DNA of 64,000 bases, from NCBI GenBank assembly GCA_964017045.1, contig OZ024807.1:8537481-8601480 (forward strand). The letters are read 5' to 3'. This DNA comes from Omphiscola glabra (Eukaryota > Mollusca > Gastropoda > Lymnaeidae). Both the position numbers and the translations under genes were made by a program. Below, one piece after another: positions 57,301-64,000 of this stretch; positions within the stretch are counted from its first letter, which is position 1; every line of letters starts with the position of its first letter. A model generated the notes under the pieces. That model searched no databases and was not told the origin of the DNA. It worked only from the letters and a program-made list of their open reading frames with translations.

Positions 57301-60300
57301 ATGTTGGATGTCCTTGTTGAAATGAGATTAACTGAGATTGCGCAATATCGAAAGGATCTGATTCTAGGGTTTCAAAGTGTTAAATGTTGGATGTCCTTGT
57401 TGAAATGAGATTAACTGAGATTGCGCAATATCGAAAGGATCTGATTCTAGGGTTTCAAAGTGTTAAATGTTGGATGTCCTTGTTGAAATGAGATTAACTG
57501 AGATTGCGCAATATCGAAAGGATCTGATTCTAGGGTTTCAAAGTGTTAAATGTTGGATGTCCTTGTTGAAATGAGATTAACTGAGATTGCGCAATATCGA
57601 AAGGATCTGATTCTAGGGTTTCAAAGTGTTAAATGTTGGATGTCCTTGTTGAAATGAGATTAACTGAGATTGCGCAATATCGAAAGGATCTGATTCTAGG
57701 GTTTCAAAGTGTTAAATGTTGGATGTCCTTGTTGAAATGAGATTAACTGAGATTGCGCAATATCTAAATGCTCTGATTTCTAGGGTTTCAAAGTGTTAAA
57801 TGTTGGATGTCCTTGTTGAAATGAGATTAACTGAGATTGCGCAATATCGAAAGGATCTGATTCTAGGGTTTCAAAGTGTTAAATGTTGGATGTCCTTGTT
57901 GAAATGAGATTAACTGAGATTGCGCAATATCGAAAGGATCTGATTCTAGGGTTTCAAAGTGTTAAATGTTGGATGTCCTTGTTGAAATGAGATTAACTGA
58001 GATTGCGCAATATCGAAAGGATCTGATTCTAGGGTTTCAAAGTGTTAAATGTTGGATGTCCTTGTTGAAATGAGATTAACTGAGATTGCGCAATATCGAA
58101 AGGATCTGATTCTAGGGTTTCAAAGTGTTAAATGTTGGATGTCCTTGTTGAAATGAGATTAACTGAGATTGCGCAATATCGAAAGGATCTGATTCTAGGG
58201 TTTCAAAGTGTTAAATGTTGGATGTCCTTGTTGAAATGAGATTAACTGAGATTGCGCAATATCGAAAGGATCTGATTCTAGGGTTTCAAAGTGTTAAATG
58301 TTGGATGTCCTTGTTGAAATGAGATTAACTGAGATTGCGCAATATCGAAAGGATCTGATTCTAGGGTTTCAAAGTGTTAAATGTTGGATGTCCTTGTTGA
58401 ATTGAGATTAACTGAGATTGCGCAATATCGAAAGGATCTGATTCTAGGGTTTCAAAGTGTTAAATGTTGGATGTCCTTGTTGAAATGAGATTAACTGAGA
58501 TTGCGCAATATCTAAATGCTCTGATTTCTAGGGTTTCAAAGTGTTAAATGTTGGATGTCCTTGTTGAAATGAGATTAACTGAGATTGCGCAATATCGAAA
58601 GGATCTGATTCTAGGGTTTCAAAGTGTTAAATGTTGGATGTCCTTGTTGAAATGAGATTAACTGAGATTGCGCAATATCGAAAGGATCTGATTCTAGGGT
58701 TTCAAAGTGTTAAATGTTGGATGTCCTTGTTGAAATGAGATTAACTGAGATTGCGCAATATCGAAAGGATCTGATTCTAGGGTTTCAAAGTGTTAAATGT
58801 TGGATGTCCTTGTTGAAATGAGATTAACTGAGATTGCGCAATATCGAAAGGATCTGATTCTAGGGTTTCAAAGTGTTAAATGTTGGATGTCCTTGTTGAA
58901 ATGAAAACAAAAATTATTGTGGTTTTTTTTCTTTCATTTCCGTTGCTTTATTTTAGCTCAACATTCATTTGGGTAGTATTTATTATAAAAGGCTTTACTT
59001 CTTCATCTTATTTTATTGATTATTTCATCTGGACAGACCATGAATTATAAATATTTTAATGTTTGTCAGAGAACTGACCGCTTTGATTCAGGAAGTGGAC
59101 CGTACGGCTCCAGTTGTTATCCAGAGGGCAAAATTTGTTTGTGGTGGAGAGGGGGCCTTACTCCAGGAGCTGCTTGTGACTGGCATGTCATGGGCACAAC
59201 AGGTAGCAACATGTTTCTCCGGTTGCTTGCAAACTCTACATTTGTTTTATAATTGCGCCTTCACCGCGGTTTCTTCATCTTTGAACAACTTGGTCGATTC
59301 AATAATCTTTTTTTTCATTATGTTACAACTGGCAATAACCTGCCAAACAATGGCGTAAAAAGTTAATTTGAAAAATATTTGCACACCAGAAAGAACTCTT
59401 CACATTAGGGGGAAACAAATTTGGTTTCAACAAAATTAACACAATTTATTTTACTGGAAATACAGGTAGTTATCAAACGATGTGCATGTGACAAACCAGC
59501 TTTTCATGTAAAATTTTAGTTATTATATTGTATTCCAGTCTCTGTAAACCATCATTAAGACATCTTCTGTTTGATGACATTTTGCAGCTTGACAGGGCCA
59601 GACTCATCATTGATGTGACCACTGACCTGTGGCTGGTCATGGCCAGCGACGTACGACAGCTGGTGGAGCAAAATCAAGGTCAAGTCTTAAAGGAACAGGT
59701 GAGGGGGAATAATCAGGTTTGGCTGCATTTCTGTTCTTTCATTTGTGTGCCTGCCCACAATGGCTTAACCCAGCCAGTTGCCTCTCCAGCCAACCAGTGC
59801 ATCAGAACACAAGGGAATAATGTTTAGTTTGGAACCAGGCCCACATGTAAATCAAATAGAATTGGGTTGGGTGAAATCTTGACTTTTGAAATTATCAGAA
59901 CTTTTAACATTCTCATGGGAATGAGTGTGCCATTTTATCACTCAGTAATTATTTCTGATAAAATTAAAGTTTTATTACATATTTTTTCATGTCTAGATGA
60001 GTGCACTGACCAATGCCAAAAAGGAAATGTGTCACCTCTTAGAAAGAGTTACAGCGCTGCATGGCAACTACCTGGACAACGGAACAGGAAAACTTGCCTT
60101 TTTGGCTGAAAGCCAAGACGAACTGGAAAACCTGACCCTGACAATCCAGACGTCTGTAGAGGTGGCGGCCGTCTCTGGCAAGTGGGCTTTCTGGCATCAG
60201 ACCCTTGTAACCAAGTCTTGTGTTTTTTTAAATTTCGCTTTGTTTCGTTGGCTATGCCATTAAAACTGAGCTGCATTTACAAGGAAAAAAAAAACAATTT

Positions 60301-63300
60301 TTTTTAGCAATGATTGATCACTTGTCTGGCGATGTAACATAACTGCTTTACTCTGTTGCCTGTTTAGGCATGTTTGGATATTTAGCCCTTTTTTTTTTTA
60401 AACCAAACTATCTGAAAGAGTTGAAGAACAATTATTTCTTTGCTTAAAACTTTTTCAGTGATATGACATTACATTAAAAAACATTTGTAAAAATCAGCTT
60501 ATGAATATACAACATATAATCTACTGTTGCCTGCTTTAAAGGTTATGTACCTGGCTTGATAGAAGTTATAAATTTAACAATTCTCTTACGTTAATAACAG
60601 TGGTAAAAACAACCAATGACTGGTGGCAGCTTGGAATGGCCAGTCGTGATTGGTCGGTTTTAATGACATGCGCCCAGTCTGAGGTCAGTGACATCCTCAG
60701 TAAAATGGAGAACCTTGGAGAGCAGAGGCTGCAGTGCTTGCAGGGCATACCCCAAAAAGATGGCTTGAGAATAGCAGACATTTTGGAGAAGGAGACAAAC
60801 GATATTCTGGAGCAAGTGGATTGTGTTGTTCTAGGGTAAGTCATTCTTCAGGACGAATTTTTCTCTCTTCATTTTATGCTCCTGCCCTCCCCCGTGTAAA
60901 TAATTTAAATCTTTCATAGTATATAAAATAAATATATAATAAATAATATAAATATATAACATAAATATATTAAACTAATATTTAAAATAAATTTGTAATA
61001 AATGATAAAAAATATATAATAAATAATATAAATATATAATATAAATGTATAATATAAATATATGAAACAAATATATAAAAATAAATAAAACTTTAATTGA
61101 CAACACATTCACATTTAAATGTTGACAATGATAAAAAAAAATTTTTTAACGCTAAGCTCTAAAAGCTGAAGTCTTAAAAATTTGTCATTTTCACCAGTGA
61201 CGGAACACTGAAACTGAGAAGTGATGTGCTTGTTGCTGAACTGCAGGCAGCCCTGGCTGAGCTGTGGGCCGTCGCTAGGCAACCTGTCAAGAAGAGTGAA
61301 GCACCCTTGAGTGCCCTGTTCTGTGGGCTGAAGCTTGGAGCAGCCAAAATCAGATACATAGAATTGGTGAGGAAACTGGCAGCTTGGTGGGTTAAGGTCA
61401 AGTGAATGGTCGTGACATTCTTTTAGCCAACATTTTATGAGTAATGATTTTTTTTTTTTAGGTCACAGACTATTTAACGATTGACCCCTGTTCTGTTGTT
61501 TCACACAGGCTCTTGATCTCCTGACCTTTGTTAGGAACAATTGCTACGAGTACATGGGGTTTCCACGGCAATGTCTGCTGGATGCAAGAGATGTAACAGT
61601 CAATAGTGGTAAGATTTGGAATGTTTCCCTGTTTTGTCAGGGTGGCCTGGGTTGGCGCGCGTGGCCTGGGGTGGCGCGCGCTATCATTGAAATATATTTT
61701 TAAAATTTAAATGTCCTTTATTTCTTGTTATTTTGATGTAATAAAATGTACTCCCCATTTGTTGATTGATGTCATAGAGATTTAGTGTGCACAACTAATG
61801 TAATGTGTTGACTTACCCTTCATACCCTTCATTGCAAAATCATATTTTTACTGAAGAGTAAAACCTTTGTTCAACCCATGTTCCATTCACAACATCGTGT
61901 CAAGATCACTGTCATATCCTCGGCCCCGTGTTAAACCCGCTCTCCGTCCACAGCACCGTGCTAAACTCATACACCTTGCCAACCCTATATTAAAACCATC
62001 ATTCATCCACAGTCCTATGTTGAACCCACTATTCATCCACAGTCCTATGTTGAACCCACTATTCATCCACAGTCCCATGTTGAACCCACTCTCCTTCAAA
62101 AGCTCCATTTCACACCATTCCTTCTCCTACAACCCATCTCATCTCCAACCAATCAGATTTATTTATAACCAATCAGATTTATCTCCGTCCAATCAGATTT
62201 GCCAGATGAAGTGAAAACAAACAGCAGACAGAAACTTTCGACCCAGCTACTGGAAAAGAGCAATGACCTGAAACAGAAAGCTCTCAAGGCCATTCAGACG
62301 TGTCCTGACCTCGGCAGGCGTGCGATCATCCGGTCAACCCTGGACACTCTGGCCAAACTCACATCTGACATCGACAGGGTAATAAGAGGTAAAGCTGGCA
62401 ACTTTGTTGTTTCTCCTCTTCTTCTTCTATGCTTTCAGGGCCCACGATCAATGCATTGATCATTATGGCTTCTATGGTTCAGAGGGGTTTGCGATGTTAA
62501 TGTGCGTGGTTTTTTAAGGGGATTGTTCACTGGTTGCAAGACAGGAGGCAAGAGCCGCTAATGTGTCAATTGTTGTTTTTGGAAGATTGTTCCATTCCTT
62601 TATTGTCTTTTGAAGGAATGAGGAGCTCCTGTACTGAGTTCTTGTTTTTAAAAGTCGAAACTGTTTGTCGTGACCTCTTCGCTGTCTTGGGGGGAGATTG
62701 ACGAGTTTCTGTTTGATACTGGAGCAGTGGACCAGCCCATTATTGATCTTGTACAACATGGAGAGCCTAGATAGTCGTCGTCGTTCTTCTAACGGTGACC
62801 ACCCTAATGTTTCCAGCATGCTACCAACACTAGAGGTGTTTCTGTAGCGGTTCATGACAAAGCGTGCTGCCTGTCATTGGACCGCCTCCAACCTATCGAT
62901 GCTCTTCTGGGTAAATGGGTCCCAGATTGTCTTAGGAACCCCAGGGTCTTGTTTGCCCGATTGCACACATTGCTAATGTGCTCGTCCCAGCGGACTTCTC
63001 TTTGGACGGTAACACCTAGGTACTTTACAAAATCAGTGCCGAAACAAATGACCCCAGCAGGATACCCAGCAAGAAACCCACCAGCACACTGTACACATTT
63101 TTTTTTGACTGGGTCTTTTTGGTGGGTTCTTTATTTTTCAGGTCATGTTTTGGGGAGAAAAATGTTTCAAGTGCAAAAGATATTTTTGCTTTGCCAGACC
63201 TGTTTACTCTTACGATTTTGGCGTACAGTGTACAGTTGTGAAGTGCATGCATTGTATATACTGTATGTTTATTTTGTTGCTATTAAGATAATGTATTGAG

Positions 63301-63700
63301 CGATTTTGTGATGATGTTGTACGATTTTAAGAGTTTGAGGGTGAACAGGTCTGCTTTGCTCGAAATATTATATCAAATTATAGTAAAAAAAAAAGATGTG
63401 ATTTTTACCATGATTTTTATTAGGTCACAAGTGTCCTATCAATTTGTGAAATTAATGACAAATAAACTTATTGATCCACCCATTGATGGGACAGTGAACT
63501 GAAGTTGTTATCTTTTCTACACCCAGACTTGATTCTAAGGGTTGTTTAAATAACAAAAGTTATGCTAGGAGATGTTTATAATGATTTTTAAAAGAAAACA
63601 ATTATAATTTGTGCAAGTGACCTTTTTTTTGCATTGTTGACTTTCAGAGAACACATCCTTAATAGAGGCAGACATTGAGTTTCTGATTAATTTCAGATAA
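42176..63700 (+). CDS. vinculin/alpha-catenin superfamily gene with extended C-terminal helical region (23 exons, 5' incomplete)
   Basis: Twenty-three GT/AG exons (one donor is GC) join in a single frame of 1216 residues and TAA. Exon 1 begins in phase 0 without a start, so a short first exon is missing. Exons 1-3 resemble the vinculin N-terminal bundle (VATRIMSDAVKQFINVG... NENLTILTDQLLIVV). Exons 10-11 match the conserved vinculin/alpha-catenin segment ...WLREVKVITDAIDTIVDPR...LLxxSE. About 455 residues precede that block, closer to alpha-catenin or alpha-catulin than vinculin. Exons 13-14 are a charged then Pro/Gly/Thr-rich linker without an FPPPP motif. Exons 15-23 encode about 448 residues of predicted helices, longer than the alpha-catenin or vinculin tail and not recognisable as either. 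Family members link cadherin or integrin complexes to actin; the partner here is unknown. Confidence 0.75.
43042..43200 (+). CDS. vinculin-like exon 2
   Basis: Acceptor TTTCTCTTAACAG, donor GTTTGT, phase 0/0, 53 codons: EFVTKVASANENLTILTDQL.... Confidence 0.78.
43519..43641 (+). CDS. vinculin-like exon 3
   Basis: Acceptor TGTTGTTGCAG, donor GTATGT, phase 0/0: VLLAIDDFHVKDLLQKADLI.... Confidence 0.75.
44015..44194 (+). CDS. vinculin-like exon 4
   Basis: Acceptor TGATCTCAG, donor GTAAGT, phase 0/0: HLAATVMSLRGLLFRRGQNL.... Confidence 0.78.
44488..44607 (+). CDS. vinculin-like exon 5
   Basis: Acceptor TTCACCGGTAG, donor GTAAGC, phase 0/0: ASYDSVQQEIMQACEKIKQL.... Confidence 0.75.
44868..45150. 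repeat. 24-bp minisatellite, about 11.5 copies
   Basis: Unit CACACAGGCTCTGTATTGCC plus AATG. It ends only about 25 bp before the acceptor of exon 6. Open in all frames by period, and one such frame runs on into exon 6. Confidence 0.93.
45167..45313 (+). CDS. vinculin-like exon 6
   Basis: Acceptor GTTTTTTTCCCCCCAG, donor GTGAGA, phase 0/0: VMDALTEAQCSELNEDFESE.... Confidence 0.78.
45376..45533 (+). mobile_element. 158-bp MITE, copy 1
   Basis: Inverted termini CAGACCTGTTTACCCTCAAA and CGTAAGAGTAAACAGGTCTG. A sister copy in the opposite orientation is at 63195-63353. No target duplication is clear here. Confidence 0.7.
45888..46135. repeat. about 68-bp tandem repeat, 3.6 copies
   Basis: Unit includes AACTGGTCCATTCCACCTGG and GGGATGGCTGGAACACCTGC. 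One unit is shorter, and a diverged relative continues to about 46260. Confidence 0.88.
46573..46646 (+). CDS. vinculin-like exon 7
   Basis: Acceptor ACTGTTTCAG, donor GTGACA, phase 0 in, two bases out: ILQLKSQLAELNLAIKESPT.... Too short to show as an open frame; found by phase. Confidence 0.7.
46655..47275. repeat. 24-bp minisatellite, about 26 copies, with 240-bp higher-order period
   Basis: Unit CTTAGCTTTTCTAACTTATT plus CCAT. The rare variant CTAATTCCATATTAG occurs at 46847 and 47087, exactly ten units apart, with matching variants around it. Begins just after exon 7. Confidence 0.93.
47463..47613 (+). CDS. vinculin-like exon 8
   Basis: Acceptor CTTTGCTCATCAG, donor GTATGG. Completes Arg and reads FDFSKLCEKMLDEVCDLEKH..., ending phase 0. 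Confidence 0.75.
47821..47892 (+). mobile_element. LINE family 2, solo 3' end
   Basis: AAGTTCATGATT, TTAAATTGTATGTACCACGC and TATAGAAAACTACC followed by (AAT)n match the 3' end of the element at 40316-41250. Confidence 0.7.
48325..48442 (+). CDS. vinculin-like exon 9
   Basis: Acceptor TCCCTATTATAG, donor GTAAGC: NAAAQYSDPHMTRVSKFTTY..., one base out. Matches the position of the alpha-catenin helix before its ACSISNN-type loop. Confidence 0.75.
49370..49728. repeat. 23-bp minisatellite, about 15 copies
   Basis: Unit AGTAATGATAAGTAATGGTT plus GAC; diverged copies (GGTGATG/TTAATGATA) extend back to about 49200. Confidence 0.92.
49862..49994. repeat. 33-bp tandem repeat, 4 copies
   Basis: Unit AAAGTGAAGAGAAGTGCATT followed by CAGCACTTGTACC; intronic. 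Confidence 0.9.
50301..50510 (+). CDS. vinculin-like exon 10 (family signature)
   Basis: Acceptor TTTGTTTTGTAG, donor GTCAGT: K-VREILTAVKGLESIDPEI... and WLREVKVITDAIDTIVDPR, matching the QWxxxVxxLTDAVDDI/GLVDEAID region of alpha-catenin and vinculin. Confidence 0.82.
50913..51107 (+). CDS. vinculin-like exon 11
   Basis: Acceptor CTTTCTTTGTTAG, donor GTAAGA: E-SLLAKEIEEFKKMVGGPQ... and ERLVDENSDPIYRNGLRC, matching vinculin REVENSEDPKFREAV. Confidence 0.82.
51173..51672. repeat. 18-bp minisatellite, about 26 copies
   Basis: Unit ACAGATAGAGATTTTTAT with occasional ACTTTAT insertions giving 25-bp units. Confidence 0.93.
51728..51906. repeat. 30-bp minisatellite, 6 copies
   Basis: Unit CTGGCCAACACACTGTCCAA followed by TTACCTGTAG. 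Confidence 0.92.
52195..52398 (+). CDS. vinculin-like exon 12
   Basis: Acceptor GATTCCTAG, donor G/GTCTGT: R-VSEADVVCRELLQTAHPNT... to YRPTTAQ. Its last 49 bp and the donor lie in a 92-bp tandem duplication. The upstream copy is the one that fits the downstream phase. Confidence 0.7.
52350..52533. repeat. 92-bp tandem duplication spanning an exon end and its donor
   Basis: TTGAGCCATCAGAGGTTGCT starts at 52350 and again at 52442. The copies differ by about one base (AAATACAGG/AAATTCAGG), so the event is recent. Confidence 0.92.
52715..53060. repeat. dispersed repeat, inverted relative to 21595-22015
   Basis: Shares GTCTATGTGCCAAGTTTCA, TTTAGCGCAG..TGGGAATTTTA, TCATATTTC and GGGGTTGAAAATTTGA-type blocks with the reverse complement of the other copy. 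Family not recognised. Confidence 0.6.
53905..54957 (+). repeat. 42-bp minisatellite, about 25 copies
   Basis: Unit GGGTGGGCGGTGAATGGAAA then TTGGAAATGTTATATAATATTA, very homogeneous. Two frames are open. One (14-residue repeats GGEWKLEMLYNIRV) continues without a stop into exon 13 at 55035. Confidence 0.95.
55035..55163 (+). CDS. vinculin-like exon 13 (charged linker)
   Basis: Acceptor CCTTATGCAG, donor GTATTC: V-KLKQERKKLKNVEAKKKTV..., a Lys-rich, probably coiled segment. Confidence 0.75.
55682..55873 (+). mobile_element. SPIN-like hAT MITE, copy 3
   Basis: GTTCTCAACCTTCCTAATGC at the left, CCCCCAACCACAAAATTATT inside, and CACAGGTTGAGAACCGCTG at the right. Terminal bases at the left are mutated and no target duplication is visible. 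Lies in the intron before exon 14. Confidence 0.88.
56121..56408 (+). CDS. vinculin-like exon 14 (Pro/Gly/Thr-rich linker)
   Basis: Acceptor AAAATTGACAG, donor GTTAGT: V-SAGASWDVYHGATPSETPG..., low in hydrophobics, no polyproline FPPPP motif; ends SLSFPGLFQEKELEG. Confidence 0.7.
56478..56782. repeat. 40-bp minisatellite, about 7.5 copies
   Basis: Unit TTGTCAGCCTCACTTTCAGT then CTGGTTAACAAGCTGTGACA. Units are almost identical. Confidence 0.94.
56931..57099 (+). CDS. vinculin-like exon 15
   Basis: Acceptor TTGCACATCTCAG, donor GTTTGT: G-PTAEIFGLVKNLVSACGAR..., leaving AA which makes Lys with exon 16. Confidence 0.75.
57181..58906. repeat. 83-bp minisatellite, about 21 copies
   Basis: Unit includes TAGGGTTTCAAAGTGTTAAA, TGTTGGATGTCCTTGTTGAA and GATTGCGCAATATCGAAAGG. 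A variant (CTAAATGCTCTGATTTC) appears at about 57183, 57763 and 58511, seven and nine units apart. Fills most of the intron between exons 15 and 16. Confidence 0.95.
59070..59202 (+). CDS. vinculin-like exon 16
   Basis: Acceptor ATGTTTGTCAG, donor GTAGCA: (K)-ELTALIQEVDRTAPVVIQRA..., ends phase 0. Confidence 0.72.
59588..59698 (+). CDS. vinculin-like exon 17
   Basis: Acceptor ATGACATTTTGCAG, donor GTGAGG, phase 0/0: LDRARLIIDVTTDLWLVMAS.... Confidence 0.75.
59997..60177 (+). CDS. vinculin-like exon 18 (GC donor)
   Basis: Acceptor TTTCATGTCTAG. Reads MSALTNAKKEMCHLLERVTA... to VEVAAVS plus one base; the only in-phase donor is CTG/GCAAGT, a GC-AG intron. Confidence 0.72.
60601..60835 (+). CDS. 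vinculin-like exon 19
   Basis: Acceptor ACGTTAATAACAG, donor GTAAGT: V-VKTTNDWWQLGMASRDWSV... to VDCVVL, two bases out. Confidence 0.75.
60918..61085. repeat. AT-rich simple repeat (TATAATAAATAATATAAATA type)
   Basis: Degenerate A/T microsatellite filling the short intron between exons 19 and 20. Confidence 0.85.
61198..61366 (+). CDS. vinculin-like exon 20
   Basis: Acceptor ATTTTCACCAG, donor GTGAGG: G-DGTLKLRSDVLVAELQAAL... to KIRYIEL, phase 0 out. Confidence 0.75.
61509..61608 (+). CDS. vinculin-like exon 21
   Basis: Acceptor TGTTTCACACAG, donor GTAAGA: ALDLLTFVRNNCYEYMGFPR..., one base out. Confidence 0.72.
61985..62097. repeat. 30-bp tandem repeat, about 3.5 copies
   Basis: Unit CCACAGTCCTATGTTGAACC plus CACTATTCAT; diverged units extend back to about 61865. 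Confidence 0.88.
62197..62388 (+). CDS. vinculin-like exon 22
   Basis: Acceptor CCGTCCAATCAG, donor GTAAAG: D-LPDEVKTNSRQKLSTQLLE... to SDIDRVIR. Two earlier CCAATCAG copies precede the acceptor. Confidence 0.75.
62405..63030 (-). mobile_element. LINE family 1, truncated and internally deleted copy in the last intron
   Basis: On the minus strand: YLGVTVQREVRWDEHISNVC, ANKTLGFLRQ, then, after a gap and frame change, QAARFVMNRYRNTSSVGSML and WNNLPKT. Compared with usual LINE reverse transcriptases the LVRPxLEY segment is missing. The 3' tail ATTGATCGTGGGCCC with GAAGAAGAAG is at the low-coordinate end. Confidence 0.85.
63195..63353 (-). mobile_element. 159-bp MITE, copy 2
   Basis: Ends CAGACCTGTTTACTCTTACG and GGGTGAACAGGTCTG. 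CTTTGC occurs directly on both sides, a possible short target duplication. Reverse orientation to 45376-45533. Confidence 0.72.
63648..63700 (+). CDS. vinculin-like exon 23 (terminal)
   Basis: Acceptor GTTGACTTTCAG. With the base carried from exon 22 it reads E-NTSLIEADIEFLINFR and TAA. Phase agreement through 23 exons supports it, although the exon is short. Confidence 0.65.
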
Positions 63701-63943
63701 TACAACCATGTCAGAGTCATTTAAGATAATACAACTATATCAGAGTCATTTAGGATAATACAACCATATCACAGTCATTTAGGATAATGCAACCATATCA
63801 GAGGCAGACATTGAGTTTCTGATTAATTACAGATAATACAACCATATCAGAGGCAGACATTGAGTTTCTGATTGATTTCAGATAATACAACCATATCAGA
63901 GGGAGACATTGAGTTTCTGATTAATTTCAGATAATACAACTGT
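63665..63943. repeat. composite 49/29-bp tandem repeat derived from the last coding exon
   Basis: GAGGCAGACATTGAGTTTCT recurs at 63665, 63801, 63850 and (one change) 63898, with ATAATACAACCATATCA spacers; a shorter GAGTCATTTAGGATAATAC unit lies between the first two. Confidence 0.92.
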
Positions 63944-64000
63944 TATGACCTTCACAACGTGATGGTTTACTTCCAAATGTTACGACCTTTCCACCATGTT

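Overview
This is a eukaryotic, almost certainly invertebrate animal window. Coding sequence is split into small exons with canonical GT/AG borders, introns are AT-rich, and repeats are very dense. The best guess is a gastropod, perhaps a freshwater pulmonate snail. That guess rests on three hAT miniature elements whose ends and body match the vertebrate-wide SPACE INVADERS (SPIN) family as I remember it; SPIN was reported in a pond snail. No sequence search was possible, so the taxon stays tentative.

Layout. (1) 1-10120, + strand: the 3' part of a gene for a secreted or surface protein. Seven phase-compatible exons encode a cysteine-bearing ectodomain, then two tandem copies of an eight-cysteine module with identical spacing, then a short hydrophobic tail. 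(2) 12.6-17.0 kb, - strand: two intronless open frames, 1026 aa (disordered, internally repetitive) and 202 aa (one C-terminal membrane segment), neither recognised. (3) 17.0-24.2 kb: gene-poor, with a palindromic MITE, a Tigger/pogo-like remnant, a LINE tail and a large 42-bp array. (4) 24.5-27.5 kb, - strand: a complete six-exon short-chain dehydrogenase/reductase of 337 aa, RDH/HSD17B6-like. (5) 28.1-28.7 kb: a LINE 3' fragment. (6) 32.6-35.0 kb, + strand: an intact BED-finger hAT transposase or domesticated ZBED-like gene, 689 aa in two exons. (7) 35-42 kb: gene-poor, with a second LINE family. (8) 42.2-63.7 kb, + strand: 23 in-phase exons (1216 aa) of a vinculin/alpha-catenin superfamily protein, missing only its first exon(s), with a long non-standard helical C-terminal region.

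A dominant theme is minisatellites: about 25 arrays with periods of 15-92 bp, sitting in most larger introns. Several touch splice sites or coding ends. One array repeats the donor of a coding exon, one is open in frame into the next exon, one duplicates an exon end with its donor, and one repeats the last coding exon.

Gene structures were built by hand from splice signals and codon phase. Reading-frame closure over every junction is the main support; exact ends, UTRs and expression are unverified.
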